A stretch of DNA of 64,000 nucleotides from Pegea sp. RAD2-039. Lineage: Eukaryota > Chordata > Thaliacea > Salpida > Salpidae. The notes below the pieces were generated by a model, which was given only the letters and a program-made list of their open reading frames with translations, was not told the DNA's origin and did not search any database. Shown here piece after piece: positions 51,479 through 64,000 of the stretch. The stretch lies in contig JAQGEQ010000097.1 of the NCBI GenBank assembly GCA_034620365.1, positions 248,001-312,000 of the forward strand, in the 5' to 3' direction. The translations under genes and the position numbers were made by a program. Within the stretch, counting starts at the first letter, position 1. Each line of letters begins with the position of its first letter.

Positions 51479-52358
51479 ATAAAGAAACTTTCGAAAAGTT
51501 CATCTTAAATATTTTATAGCTTGATGAATTATATATCACTAAAACTAAATAGTTTCGTGAACTTCTCTTCCAGCTTTCATGACATCTTCAGCTTTATTTT
51601 TAAACTGTTAAAAACAACTGAAGAGCTAATTTAAATAACAAAGTTGATATAAGGACTTTATGATGTTAAGATGAATCTTTGAGATTTATCACAAGCATGT
51701 ACAACTGTTTTATTCGTTATCTCTTCCACAAAACAAGATTCAAGTTGACAGAAATGTTTACATATGAACGAAAAGTAAATGAAAATTGCTGTAAAAGTCA
51801 TTTTTTTAGTTATTCAAATATAAAAATGAATATTTTCTTCTGGAATAGTTTATTATAACGTCATGAACGATAAAGTAACAAAAAAATAAATAAATAAAAC
51901 AAATTGAAATTGTGTTAAAGTAGAAAGAAGCTAAAGATGCAATAAAATTAGAAATTAGCAACAAATTTATTTAGTTGCATAGTTTATATGGGTTTTATTT
52001 CGTAAATATCAATAAAAGTTAATTAGTTGTTACACAAAAAATATCTTTTTATCGTCGAAAGAAGCAAATAAGAGTTGAAATGGCTTCAATGTAGGAAAGA
52101 AATTAAAACTTTCATTTTAATTTGTCATTTACAAGAGTGCATCAAACCATTCTATGAAAATTTAGGTATTTTTAAACTTTTAGATGCTGTATTAATAGCT
52201 TCAAAATCAACACGAGTTTTTCTCATTTAAAAAAAAACTCTGCAGAAATTCAGATAAAAAATTTGTAGAAGATAGAGACAGTAAAAAGACAAATTTATCG
52301 TTTTGAATTACTAAAAATAAATTAAATTTTGAAAATCAATAAATTATCTCAAAACTGT
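51479..52358. other. AT-rich spacer, includes the exchanger 3' flank
   Basis: No gene seen; it must hold the 3' UTR of the minus-strand Na+/H+ exchanger. Confidence 0.4.
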
Positions 52359-55300
52359 TTAAGGTTTGTTAATAGATGTATTAGATGAAGATGCATCATC
52401 TAAACTCTTCTTCTGGTTAGGATTTGATCCAAGTCGAGAAGAAGATCGGGATATTGATTTATCTTGATGAGATCTTTTAGATTTTGTTGTTCGTTTTCTA
52501 TCATTAATTTTAGATTCATCTGAATGATGACTTCTTGATGATGCTTGATCTTCATGATCTTCATTGAAAACTGTAAAAGATCAAGTTAAAGACCTTTCCT
52601 GATATCCTAAAACGATCTTCGTTCGAAATTCAATAAAAAGAAGATAAAAAAATGATTTGAGTTTTGGATCAAGTTATATAAATCAATAAATCTTTTTTAA
52701 TTTCAAAAATTGTTGAAGAAATGAAAAGTTAAAGAGAAAGTTTTTCTAATTATTTAGTTAAATGTAAATGTTGGGTTTTGAACTAAATAAACAAATGACT
52801 TGCACTTTTGAAATGAATAAACATTCAAGCTACAAATAGATAATATAAAAAAAGTTGTTGGAATAAAACTAAGAAGTTGTTAACTTCAAAAGATGAAATA
52901 TTTGAAGGTCAGAAAAACAACAAAAATTTCAAAAATAATTAAAATTTGAAGATTTTATCTGAACTGAGAAACACTAAAAAATGTTTCTGTTGAAAAAAGT
53001 GGAGTGAAAATTGTGTTGAAGTATTTCATCAATCATTAAGTTCTGTTTGAAGTCTAATAAATCAAAACCACTCTTTGTAGAGACACAAGAAAGCGATCAA
53101 CACAACACAACATCAGCATCACTTTGCTGTTTGGGAAATTGAACTATGAAGTGATTAAAATTTCATTTTTTTAACTTCAAAATGAGCTGAAAAATTAGCA
53201 GAAGAATTTTAAGACTTTCATCAGGAAGTATGTAGAAGATCAGGGAGATGATGTAAACATTTCGACAAAAACTCACTTGAACTCATATTCAGCATCGACG
53301 GGTCGTTAACCACTTCCTTGTCATTGTTCCGTTTCCATGGCAACTCGCGATCTAGCGCCACAGATGAGTCCTTTTGTTCTGCTGCTGCTGCTGAAGAAGA
53401 AGAATTTTTTAAACTTTCAGCAACAATTCGATCAAATCGAAGACGCTCGTCACGTGACTTTCAACCTGAAGTGTTTTCGATGATAAAATCGAAATAAGAT
53501 TTTAGGTCCCTAGAAGCAGGAGCACTGTGAGATTTATCCAAGATGCGAGCTGCGTTTGAAGAAGAAGAAGAAAAGAAGAAGAAGTTGAAGAAAGATGAAG
53601 ATCAGATTCAAACCTGGACGAGGTTTGTAGTTCGGAGTCAAGCTTGTGAAAGATGAAGGACTAGGAGCAATCTCTAGACTCCGAGGAGTTAAAGGAGGAG
53701 CTAAGAAGAAAAGAGAAGAAGAAAGAAGAGAAGGAAGTGAATCTCAAAAAAAAAACATTTTCACTTTCGGTAATTCCCCCGTTTAGTTACTACTAATTAG
53801 AAATTCTACTTACTGCTTGGAGTAACATGGAAGGTGATACCTTGATCTGCATCAACTGGATTTTCATAGATCTCTGCATCAAGTAAATTTGATAAAAGAA
53901 ATTCAAATAAAAAGCAGATTTGAGCGCTAAGCGGTGATGACGTAGCAACAGATGGAAGTGTTTACATCATGCAAAAAATCACGTGACAATATTTGCAGAT
54001 AATTAAAAGTTTTGAAACAGTAAAAAGCTTCATAAAAAATAATTAGATTGAAAAAATGCCGGGAGTTTTCATTAAAATCCAAAAACGCTCATTTACAACA
54101 AGACACAAATCTTTGATTAGGAGCAAGCTAGGACACAGATTAAGAAGCAAATAAATTCTCACCCTCAAAGCGCGAATAGCTGAAAAATGATTCGATAATA
54201 AAATTAGATGAAGTTGAAAAAGATTTTGGAAATATTTCCACTATTTGCTGAGATTTAGCAAATTAAGCATCTACGAGGCATTACTGCAATTATTCAAAGG
54301 TCACAGCCAACCACTAGAAGCAACTTTTTACAGTAATCAAACACATGCAGAGATGCTGAAGCAATATTCCTACTTCTCAAATAGCTTACCATTCACAAGC
54401 AAATGAGTAACTTCACTGCTTTCATCACCATCATTAGTCTCAACACCTTGAAAATGTTTTAAAGTCAATCAAAACCACAAACACCTTTTGTAATATTTTC
54501 TTCTTTCATACAGACACAATTCAAGTTTGGTTTTGTTAGTTTCGTTACCAGACAGAATCACTGATTGTTTTTAGAAATAAATATTAGCTGTTAGTTGACA
54601 ACAGTTTGAAATATGAATGACAAACAAACACGTTTTGAAACATCATTTTAAATGAAAGACTTTTTTTATCTGCTGCTAATCAGTTTTACATGCAGTTTCA
54701 GCTTCCATCTAACTTCAAGGTAACAAAATACAGAATTCTTCGAAGTTGACGAAATTGAAGATCAATTTAGAGATGAAATAAGAAGTTGAAAGAAGGAACA
54801 GACCTGAACGTTGATAATTAGAAGGTTTTCGGAGATGGTTATTGCTTTCCCGGCTTCGGTGTTTAGACTTGAAAGAAGAAATAAATAAAATGATGAAGAA
54901 GATGACAGATGTACTTTAGAGCGATGTTTCTTATTTCGTTTATTTCTTTGATGGATTCGTCTTCGGAGCAAAATCTCTTGTTCTTGTCGTTGACTGGCCG
55001 TATCTTCTTGAACTGATCCTCTATTTCGGTGATAAGTTGAGATGACCTGTTGATAAAAGTCCTACAGATGTATGTGATCTTGTGACTGTTACTTACACTT
55101 CGTCTCGGCATATACAGATTTTCTCGAAGTAGATGATGGATGTTGGCATCCTCTTCAATTTGTCCGGACACTGAAGCATTCGTGATGACTTGCATATCGA
55201 TACAAGTATCATGGTTCTTTTGATGTTCACGCCTGAAAAGTTATTTGATGTCAACTTTGTGTTTTTATGAAAGTTTTATTCGTCTGAAATCTTTACACCA

Positions 55301-58300
55301 AAAACAGTTTTTCAAAAACAGATTAGTTCTAAGAATTTGAAATATTTTAATTTATGGCCTGAAGTGATTCTACGAAAAAAATGAGCACCACAACATATGC
55401 AGAGAAGTAAAAAGCTCTTTTCACTCATCAACAGATCAATTATTGATGAGGAAGATCAACTTACAACATATGAAAAGAAGATTTCTGATCATGAACTTTA
55501 GGTAGGATTAAACTGGCAAAAGTTTGACTCAAAAGATTCCCAGTGCTTGTGACGCTTGTAGAACCTAAAAAAAACTTTAAAAAAAAGATTGAAGAAGTTT
55601 AGAAGACCTTTCTGAAGCTCTTCAACTAAATCTTCAGCTTCTAATTTATTAATTCTTTGGAATGTTTCAAGAAGGTCTTGGTCTTTAGTTGCAAATGGTT
55701 CTCGGATGAAATATTTAGAGATGTAGTCCGTATGGAAAGTAATTAGTCTGAAAAAAAGAGTTTAGAACCATTTGCTGGAGTCAGAAGAGTCACTCCTCAC
55801 TTGTGGTGCCAGTAATGGTGACCATGGTGACCAATAATGTCTTCAATACCGGCCATTAGATGGTCAATAAGCTGAAATATCAGATTGATTTTGAAATTTT
55901 TAAGATAAATAATCAATTCTCGACTAAAAAATTGTTTTTAATTTGAAGAAATTGTCTTGTAGGAAACCCAGTCAAGTTTATTAAATAGATTTTTACAAAT
56001 ATCTGAAGAATTTACTCGAAAATTGATTTCTTCAAACATAGATTTGCGATGTTCATCTTGCGTCTTCACCTTCAAACATTCAACTATTGGTCGGATCGTT
56101 GACCCCTTTAAATTTGAAAATAATTTCATTCAACAAAAGAATTTAAAATTATTATCTAGCTTCAATTTCATTTAGAAAGGATAAGATATCTTGAAAGCAT
56201 TTAAGTGAGAAAAATGTTTTTGTAAAAAAAGCTCTTAAAAGCCAGATGTTACTATAACAGAAAAGTCCTTTTAAAAAAAAGGAGTTTAACTTAAGTGGGA
56301 TTTTTTATTCTGATTTCGAAATGTAAATTTTATGAGATTGTAATTTATCAAAATTCTGAATAACATTTGATAGAAAAAAAAACGTTCTCCAAAAAAATAT
56401 AATTAAATTTAAAGCGTAGGTAATATTAACAGCAAATGTAATATAACCCAAAGGTTAAATTTAGCTTAAATATCAAAAAAATATCACCTGAATGAAGCAA
56501 GTAAAGTAGATGACAACTATACAAGAGCACACCATTGTACGGATTGCTGGTACTTGGGTTTGAGTTGTTAATGATACCAGTGAAAAGGCAATTGCACCTC
56601 GAAGACCACCATAAGCCATCACAAACTGGTCAACCATGTTAATTTTATCTAATCGAAACTTATTACAGATTGCAGTTAGTCCAAGAACACCTGTGAAGAT
56701 TTTAAAGATTTGTTTAAGAGGTCTTTTTGAGGTTTTAGTTGAATGTTGTTAATAAAAGCCACAGTTTCAAACTAGATGTAAATTATATTGTAAAAATCGA
56801 TAGAAACTGTTTTGAAGTAAATTATTGGTTACAACCAATACATAATTTATTTGATTGAATTGAAGTTTTAACAGTTTATCTACAAATGATTCAACAAATA
56901 ATCAGCAAATACCTATTGGACGATACAAAGATGTGAAAAAAAGGGTCCAAAGCACAAATGCGTTGTTCCAATAAAGCCAGAAGTCGCTGACAGCTGAAAT
57001 TCCCAACAAAATGAAGATAAGGGTCTCAGCAACATTTGCTAACATCTTCATTCCAAACTGGATTGTAGTTTGTGATTTAGATGAGATATTGTGTCCAGCA
57101 TATGCACTCATTGTAAACCCGGCGAAAACAATCCTAAGATTAGTAATAATGTTGAAATGATTAAAAAGGTTTCAATTTGTGGTTCTTACGCAATAATTCC
57201 AGACATATGAAAGATTTCCGCTGTTAAATAACTCATATAGCAAAAGAGAAACACAATAGTTGGTTCGATTATATGGTTTCCTTTCGTAAATTTAGTTGTA
57301 AAAGCTCCGATATACCCATATAAGATTCCGACAAACAAACCACCAAAAGCAACCACAAAAAATGAGACAAAAGCTAATCCAAAATGAGTTGCTTCTAAAC
57401 TTTCTTCACCAAGTTTCAAGAAACTATGAAACATTTTATAGAGAACCTGAAAAAGTTCACTTCTGTTCGAATGTTTGATTTGAAGGAATATTAAAACTTA
57501 CAACAGCGACACCATCATTTAGTAGCGATTCACCAAAAACACAAATATAAAGAACAATGTTGACATGAATTTCTTCGAATACTGATATAACAGCTACTGG
57601 ATCTACAGCTGAGATAATACTTCCAAAAAGACAAGTGTCTAGAATCGATAGTTTCCCTAATTCGTCCATACCTAAGTGACCAGTTGTTCAGATATTTGAT
57701 GACCACTTTGGTGATTAGTTTGATATTTTAAACATCATAAAAACATAATTGTACCTGGCATTAGACCAAGCGAATACACTCCATAAAGAGAAAATCCAAT
57801 TGCTAGGGAGTTAAATACAGTTCCAAAGATAGCGTACATCAAAATAGTACCCAAGTTAGCAAAGAAAGGTTGCTTTGGCATAAAATAACCAGCCTCCATG
57901 ACAATAGGTGGTAAAATATAAAGGAAAAATACGTCAGGGTTAAATAACATTTCTGTGAGATGGTTGTTGTTGTCAATGGCGTAAGCAACGCCTCCTATAA
58001 GCAATCCGAGACAGATGAGGATGCAGCTTTCAGGAATCTTTGAGACATATTTGTGGATTGCATGAAACACTAAAAAGAAAAAAATTTTGAAAATTTGTGA
58101 TTGTTTTTTGGTTGAAACAATAAAGTGATTTCCTTTTTGTAAAAATTGAAAACGGAATTTGGTTGAGTAGGAAATTAGAAAAAATTATCAGTAAATGTTC
58201 TTTATTAGTCATCAAAACATTCCGTGTTGTTGATTCAAGCTAAATAAAATTCAACCAAAGAAAATATTTGATTTTACTTCAAAACTAATAGACTAGAAAG

Positions 58301-59074
58301 GAAAGTAAAACTGAGTACTTAAAAGCTCAGACTCACATATTTTACATAATCCAGCTGTTAAAAGTGCTGCAGATATAATAACAGGGGCAGCAACTCTGTC
58401 CCAACTAATTCCAATGACGTGAAAGCCTTCATGAGATCCTAAAAAAAACAACTCATTAAATAGAAATAAATTGTGACTGACAAAAAATTGTTTTTTATTG
58501 AACGCATGGTTGTGACAAGTGACAAATTCTAACAAATAAAAACAATCTGGGCGGAAAAAAGGTTTTAAGTATCACAATTTAGTATAATTAATAGAAAAAG
58601 TTTGGAAACACTGCAGATGTAGTCAAAATTGTGAATGAAGAATAGAAAATAAGTGAAATGAAAACATAAAAAATTTATGAATGAACTTTAGCTTGGTGAA
58701 TATTTTACTGAAAACATCAAGTTTACCTGAATGATGGCTAGATGATGAATTTGAAGAATTATGATGAACTGAGTCATGTTCTTTACAAATAACTCCTATA
58801 GAAAAACAAAATTTAAGATTATTAAGATAAAAATATGCTTAATGATGAAAAGATTAAACTAAAATCAAAATTATTTGTCAATAATATATTCACAAATTGA
58901 AAAAATCTTAAATAAGTAAACATAAAACTTTAAAGTAACAACTTTAGATAACCTAACAGGAAATCATTGATAAAAACAAAGAAAATATTTTATTGGTAAT
59001 CTAGAAAAAATACCTGGAATAAAAGTCCACAAAACAAAAACCCAATAAAGTCTGTTGAAGTTTAAGTTTTCCAT
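52359..59074 (-). CDS. SLC9A: Plasma-membrane Na+/H+ exchanger (SLC9A1-5/NHE type)
   Basis: 21 exons, 919 residues: 59074-59014, 58795-58727, 58438-58337, 58069-57755, 57671-57502, 57446-57190, 57133-56913, 56690-56488, 56105-56016, 55871-55801, 55747-55608, 55564-55465, 55232-55097, 55061-54915, 54867-54804, 54446-54390, 53873-53814, 53700-53614, 53549-53466, 53390-53277, 52570-52359. It swaps external Na+ for internal H+. A signal/leader (about 1-20) precedes a short His-rich segment, then the CPA1 membrane domain to about residue 466. Recognisable blocks are [18 protein letters not shown] (TM4), [14 protein letters not shown], the transport motif [14 protein letters not shown] with the essential Asp, and [13 protein letters not shown]. 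The juxtamembrane block [21 protein letters not shown] is the NHE lipid/CHP-binding region. The cytosolic tail (about 470-919) is hydrophilic with many Ser/Lys/Arg. The usual TM4 Asp is Glu here. Exact paralogue (NHE2/3-like) is uncertain; extra small exons between 54450 and 54800 cannot be excluded. Confidence 0.94.
53377..53391 (-). repeat. (CAG)5 run at a splice acceptor of the exchanger
   Basis: On the gene strand the intron ends TTCTTCAG followed directly by four more CAG triplets, so several in-frame acceptors are possible. Each shift adds or removes one Ala codon in the run AAAAEQK. All alternatives keep the frame. Confidence 0.6.
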
Positions 59075-61182
59075 AACTCTTAATTATAAGTGATAGGACT
59101 TTAAATGTTATATTTCATTATCAAAAACCTTTATGATTACTAAAACATCATCCAACAAAAAAACTATAAAAACAAGAAAGCTAAAGTAGAAAAATATTAA
59201 AATATCTTAAAGTTAAATTAAATCTTATTATTATCTCACTTTAAAAATAAACCTCTAAAAACAATTACACCAAATAAGTTATTATAAAAACATTCAAATA
59301 TTACTTTTTAATTCAAACAATTAACTTTAAATGGCGGTCAAAAGCTTAAAAAGTAGCTACAATTCTAGGGAAACTATAATAACTTCACATTCATAATAAA
59401 AATTGCTTTATTATCAATTTATAACCAATTAATTATTAGTACTAAGGTCAAGACTGACTTCACTAACTGAAATAGTGTTAAGCTACAAAGTAATATTATT
59501 CTATTGACGTCAGAGAAAATTATACAACAAAAACTTATATTTAAAAAAAAAATTGTCTAGTTGCAAAACTATAAAATCAAAACTTTTCTAATCAATAAAC
59601 TAAACATTGAAATATGAAAAGGTTTTCTAGATAATATTTTTTTCAATCAGAATGACTGACAAAATATTGACAACTGCTGATAAAAATTATTTGATAAAAG
59701 TACTTTAACCTTTTATCACTACATATGATAATAAATTGATTATTATAAAGTAATTTTTAATCAGTATTTGTTTACAAAGATAAAATGTAATTTTTTAGCA
59801 AGTTATAAATCTATTTTTCTATCTTATTTATATCACTTATTAAGTAATATTATAATACTCATTGCTAATAACTTTACAAACCTATTTTTATAATTTACAT
59901 AAAAAATTAGTCTTTATTAATAAACAAAGAGTTTAAAAATGACTAATAGCTGTTTAAAATGAAGTATATTATAATAAAAAAGTATTTAATAAAAGTTATA
60001 TGACTTATATTAGAGAACATAACAAAAAAAGAAAAAAAAATATGCTTAAAATATTATCTTTTATATTTTTATCAGATAACAAAAAAATATATTTTTTAAA
60101 ATTAGGAACCAATAACAAAATAAGTTTAAAATATTTTAAATAGTTTTAAAAAAGATTGAAAAACAAATTTTTTACTATTAAGTTAATATTATAATCACAA
60201 AAACAAAAAAATAAATACATGAAAGTTACGAATGAAAGTTATACGATTTATGTGAACAAGGGTGAAAGTTTTAACATTAAATGCTAATATTTGCAAATCA
60301 TCATTTTATAGCGTGTTTTAAAAGACATCGTAGTGACTAAAGGACGAAAAAGATAAAAACAGTTTTGGAATTTATTAAAAATGTTTTAAAAAAGATTCTT
60401 TATAAGAAAACATAAGTTTTTGTAATTGATAAAGTTACAATTAAATATGTAATCTTGAGTAAACATAAATTTATTTGAAAAAAATTTGATTTTAAATTGT
60501 TAGCTTTAGTCAAGAAGAAAGCTTTAATAAAAGATTTTTATTGATTTCGTATTTTCATTACAATCTCTACTAAGGGATATTTCCATCCCAAAATAAAAAA
60601 ATTTATTAATTTTAATAAATATCTACCGCAGAAATAAACTTTTATAAAATGAAAAGTTTATGATTAAAATGAAATTTAGTGTCTGTTAGCTTCAAATAAA
60701 GTAAGAATAATACAAACTTTCATTAACCTTTTTTGTTTTATAGAAAATGCTAGAAGATATTAATACTTCATCTAGATAGAAAGAGAAAGACAAGGCTGTA
60801 ATTTAAAAGATGATATAAAGTGCAAAAAGTAATCATATATTTTTTTGACAGATTACATAAATAAAAAAAATAAAAAGCATTGAACCTATATATAAAATAA
60901 GATTTGTAAATTTAGAGAAGATAACATAATAAACAACTTCAGAGAAATTCTTTGTGGAAATTTACTGAACCTAAAACTTTGCAAGTCTTTATTTGTAGAC
61001 CAAAGATCAGAAAGTAAGAAGTTTAAGTCGATAGTTTTGAATATTTCATTTATAGTTTACTGGTAACATCTAATTTTTGTTTAATAATTTTTAATGTATA
61101 TGTTTACAAGGATTTGTAACTTTTATGCTGAGTTAAATTGCTGATTTTTCATAGTCTTATCTTTTTCTTCAGCAAGATAATA
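59075..61182. other. Upstream regions of the exchanger and Ly6-like gene
   Basis: This 2.1-kb, very AT-rich spacer separates two divergently transcribed genes. No exon, RNA or clear repeat was found. At its right edge CTTCTTCAG (61166-61172) looks like a 3' splice site, so the Ly6-like start codon probably lies in a second exon. Confidence 0.4.
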
Positions 61183-61844
61183 ATGGAGCTGAAAGCTAAA
61201 AGTTTTACCTTGTTACTTTTGTGTCACTTTTTTGTGACAGGTAAGTCAAAATTTAAACCAAAGAATGATTCTACCAGCTTTTCTTGCCTATCAACTTTTA
61301 TCTGTTCACTTGTAGGATATTCTGTAGTATGCTACAAGTGTTTACCTTGTTTACCTGCCTGCCCTATTTCAATGGTTGCTACAACTAACTGTAGCCAGTT
61401 TGAAGGTTGTCAGTATGAGTATGGTGAGCATCTACCTCAAGCTTATTCTTTATTTTCTATTAATAGTCATTCTGGCTTTTTACATTTTTACAGTAGGTTT
61501 AGGACTTGCTAAAAGAGGCTGTGCTCCACGACAAGACTCTTATTGTATTAAAGGTTCTACTTAAGTTCTTATTTTGTGATAAAAGTTTTTAAAACTTGAA
61601 GGGAATTAATAAGTCTTACTGCTGTAAATGTAACATCATAAAATTGAAAGATTTTACAGATCTTTGCAACGGAATCACGAAGGCAGAAATTCATTGCTAT
61701 AACAACATCGTAACTACGGTGGAATCAGCTGTTAATCATGGGTGCTTGTTGGCTAAAGATTTATTGAAAGTTACTTCAGATTTCTTAATTTCTGCCAAGG
61801 AGACGATGATTTCGAAATTATCAGCTCGCCGACCAACCCTCTAA
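61183..61844 (+). pseudogene. Ly6/uPAR (three-finger) family-like secreted protein, apparently frameshifted
   Basis: Four exon-like blocks: 61183-61240, 61316-61423, 61494-61553 and 61602-61844, with phase-1 GT-AG junctions between the first three. Exon 1 encodes a signal peptide (LKAKSFTLLLLCHFFVT). Exons 2-3 carry VVCYKCLPC, then NCSQFEGC and RGCAPRQDSYCIK; the fourth has SYCC and, after a possible 30-nt intron (61630-61659), LCNG, matching the CY.C...GC...CC..LCN outline of the LU domain. Most such proteins sit outside the cell, often GPI-anchored; here the tail has no hydrophobic end. The fourth block joins out of frame: the only acceptor leads straight to two TAA stops, as if four bases (TAAT, near 61605-61611) were extra. 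It could be a recent pseudogene, a polymorphism, an assembly error or an unusual splice. A poly(A) signal lies at 61903. Confidence 0.6.
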
Positions 61845-61902
61845 ATTATCGAAAAATGTTTAGTGTTTTACTTAAACTTTTCAAGTTGTCGACGTCAAAA
61901 TG

Positions 61903-61908
61903 AATAAA
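61903..61908 (+). terminator. Poly(A) signal after the Ly6-like gene
   Basis: AATAAA about 60 nt past the last in-frame stop (61842-61844), supporting that the final block was once a terminal exon. Confidence 0.5.
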
Positions 61909-64000
61909 AATATTTCAACTATTAGTTATGAAGTTATGTTTGCAGATTGAATAAACTTAATAGTAATTGATAATGTCCTTAACTTTTCTAAGATGGTTAT
62001 TGTTATGTTTAAAACTGATTTTTGATAAATTATTTGTTTTTATAATCTTAAAAATTGCTTTTTGAGATTCTAAGAAATGTTCAGAAAATAATATTTTGTT
62101 TCTAAGAAAGTTCAATTGGTACAAATTTCAATTTTTAATGTCTTAAGATGTAATAAACTCTTCAAGAATTTGGAACATTTTATTTTAAAGTTGGTTTATT
62201 TAAGGTTACTGACAACAACTGTTGAAGTAAAGGATTAAAAAATAAAAATTTTGTGGAAACATTTACAAAATAAAAAAAAATGTCGACAATATTATGAACA
62301 GATACATGAATACATGCTTCTTGTGATATGTAGAAAAGGTTTTGTGTCTTCGATGGTTTGACGATGCTGTGAAAGTATTGAATGATCAAGTTAAGATTAT
62401 ATCATTTAGTAATGAGCTTAAATGATAATTTGAATCTTATTCAGATTTGGTAGTGGATACATCTTAAAACGTTTAGTTTAAAAAAACAAAAATAGTTCAC
62501 TAAATTGTTACTGGTTTGTAAGGAGAAACCTTTTAGTTAAAAAGATAAAAATAAATTCATAAGAAGATAAATCAACATCCAATCTCGTGAACTTCTGTTG
62601 ATATAAGGCTTGCTGAGTTCAACTTATGGTTGCGAAGCTATTTTTGGTCAAGCCAAAAAAGTTTTAAAGTGAAACTAATAAGAAACGAAAATTTGTATTT
62701 CTTGTTATTAATGGCTTTATCTTAGAAGCTAAATAATCTTTTATAAAAGAGTTAAGCAGAAGCAATAAAGAGAAATAATTAGCTTAACCATAAAAGCTAA
62801 GTAGTTAATAAAATTAAATTGAAAAAAACAGCTAAGTTAGTTTTCTATAAAATGTAAAAAATAATCTAAAATCTTTGTCACTTTTAAAACAAACAACTTA
62901 TCAGGAACAATTTCATCGGAGTTTTTTAATGACTTAATTAATTTTTCTTTCATTATTAACCAATAGAATTTAATGAGGTTTAAAATGATTTTTTAAAGAG
63001 ACGATAATAATGGAGTTTTTTGCAACATTTTGTAGCATTTTCAGAATGAGTATTTAACAGTGTAATTACTTTGTAATAAAAGTTAATCTTCTACATATGC
63101 CAGTCATTTATTTCATGAAATTTTTGACAAACCTTTTTTATATGCAGCAAATTAATTAAGTTTATATTCAATTTCGTCAACTTTACAAAGCTTCTTCATC
63201 AGCTGCAACTATCTCTCCTAAAAAAAGTCAAAATTAGATTCAAAGCATAATTTCAAGTTACAAAAACGTTTAAAGTCGTTTGTTTTCTGGATTATATCAA
63301 ATTAAATGATAGATTTCGTGCTTAAGTTCTTGTTGGGGTAGCTTACTAGGTGGTCAAGTCATTAACTTTATGATGAAATTGATAAACTAAAAAAGCTCTA
63401 AATGTTTGTTGAAACTGTTCATCAGTATTTTGATGATGCAGTACCCGAACTCTAATCTCTTTTGTTAGTTGAAGATTTCCACTTTTAAAACATGCTAACT
63501 TCGTTCAATTGCTCCATATTTTGAATATAAGAGGTTTGAATAAAGTTTGTCCAGTTTTAATTATTTATTTTCATATTCAGATAAGTAGAACTCATTTAAA
63601 CTTTTGTAAATAATAATGCAGCAAATAAAAATAACTTGTTAGTTTGCAGATACAAGTAAATAAGAAACTATTAATTGATTTTGAAAAATCTAAATTAATC
63701 TTTTTTGATTGAGCTTCTTTCCATTTTATTATTATTCTTAAAACGATTTTATTGAAACTTCTATTTTCATTTTTTAAATGATAAAAATAATTAATTTAAG
63801 ATATATTAATTTGACAAATGAAATAATGTTTATAGATTACTTTAAATCAAGGTTTTTGAGACTTAAATATACAGTTAGCTACTTCATAACTGTTTTCAAA
63901 GCCTTTCATTATAGATAATCGTTGTTATTCATCGTTAAGATTTGATATCGATTAGTTAAATGAAGTATAGTTGTCGATCAAAGTGACTTACTGCGTCCAA
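61909..64000. other. AT-rich right end of the window
   Basis: No confident gene. On the minus strand a 53-codon open frame ends at 63346-63348; its start reads FKSGNLQLTKEIRVRVL, which resembles the SKNLSLKTKIR segment of LINE ORF2 proteins, so it is probably element debris. A possible short terminal exon at 63183-63217 and a donor-like site at 63986-63991 could belong to a minus-strand gene extending beyond the window, but neither can be supported. Confidence 0.4.

Noticed and set aside
63346..63508. 53-codon minus-strand frame
   Set aside because: It resembles a LINE ORF2 segment rather than a host exon and lacks a compatible splice to other exons.
63183..64000. Possible last exons of a minus-strand gene running off the right edge
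   Set aside because: A 35-nt terminal exon after TTTTTTTAG and a donor-like site at 63986 fit in phase, but the evidence is only a few codons and AT-rich DNA makes such sites common.

Overview
The window is AT-rich nuclear DNA from an animal, or possibly a close unicellular relative. The genes have many short exons, GT-AG introns often only 46-60 nt long, AATAAA signals and decayed LINE retrotransposons. A myosin X with the MyTH4-FERM tail and split PH domain, a Ly6-like gene and an NHE-type exchanger all argue for Metazoa/Holozoa. I cannot name the lineage from sequence alone. There is no operon structure, CRISPR array or phage.

Layout, left to right: (1) 1-2728 is AT-rich and holds an inverted-repeat element (about 183-610). 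(2) 2729-3646 (+) is an intronless SLC25A16/42-type mitochondrial carrier. (3) 4018-11116 (-) is a complete 35-exon SPT6 gene; one intron is filled by an 18-bp minisatellite. (4) 14811-16113 (+) is a seven-exon VTI1A v-SNARE gene. (5) About 18170-19860 (+) is a degenerate LINE with reverse-transcriptase remnants. (6) 20932-37040 (-) is a 46-exon myosin X gene with a 14-nt microexon. (7) 37041-41341 is gene-poor with a LINE tail. (8) 41342-45890 (-) is a 13-exon multicopper oxidase. A tandem duplicate of its promoter region and parts of exons 1 and 8 lies at 46126-46704. (9) 48334-49410 (-) is a small cysteine-rich type I membrane protein of unknown family. (10) 52359-59074 (-) is a 21-exon Na+/H+ exchanger. 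(11) 61183-61844 (+) is a Ly6/three-finger-like gene whose frame appears broken. The rest is AT-rich with repeat debris.

The exon models were built by hand. Every splice junction was checked for GT-AG ends and phase: the SPT6 exons sum to 1602 codons plus stop, myosin X to 2090, the exchanger to 919, the oxidase to 633, VTI1A to 222 and the cysteine-rich protein to 174. The genes do not form one pathway. They are ordinary neighbours covering mitochondrial transport, chromatin transcription, Golgi/endosome fusion, filopodial motility, metal/phenol oxidation, pH control and cell-surface proteins. The most unusual items are the rearranged oxidase duplication, the intronic minisatellite, the microexon, the repeated intronic palindrome TCACGTGA and the apparently frameshifted Ly6-like gene.
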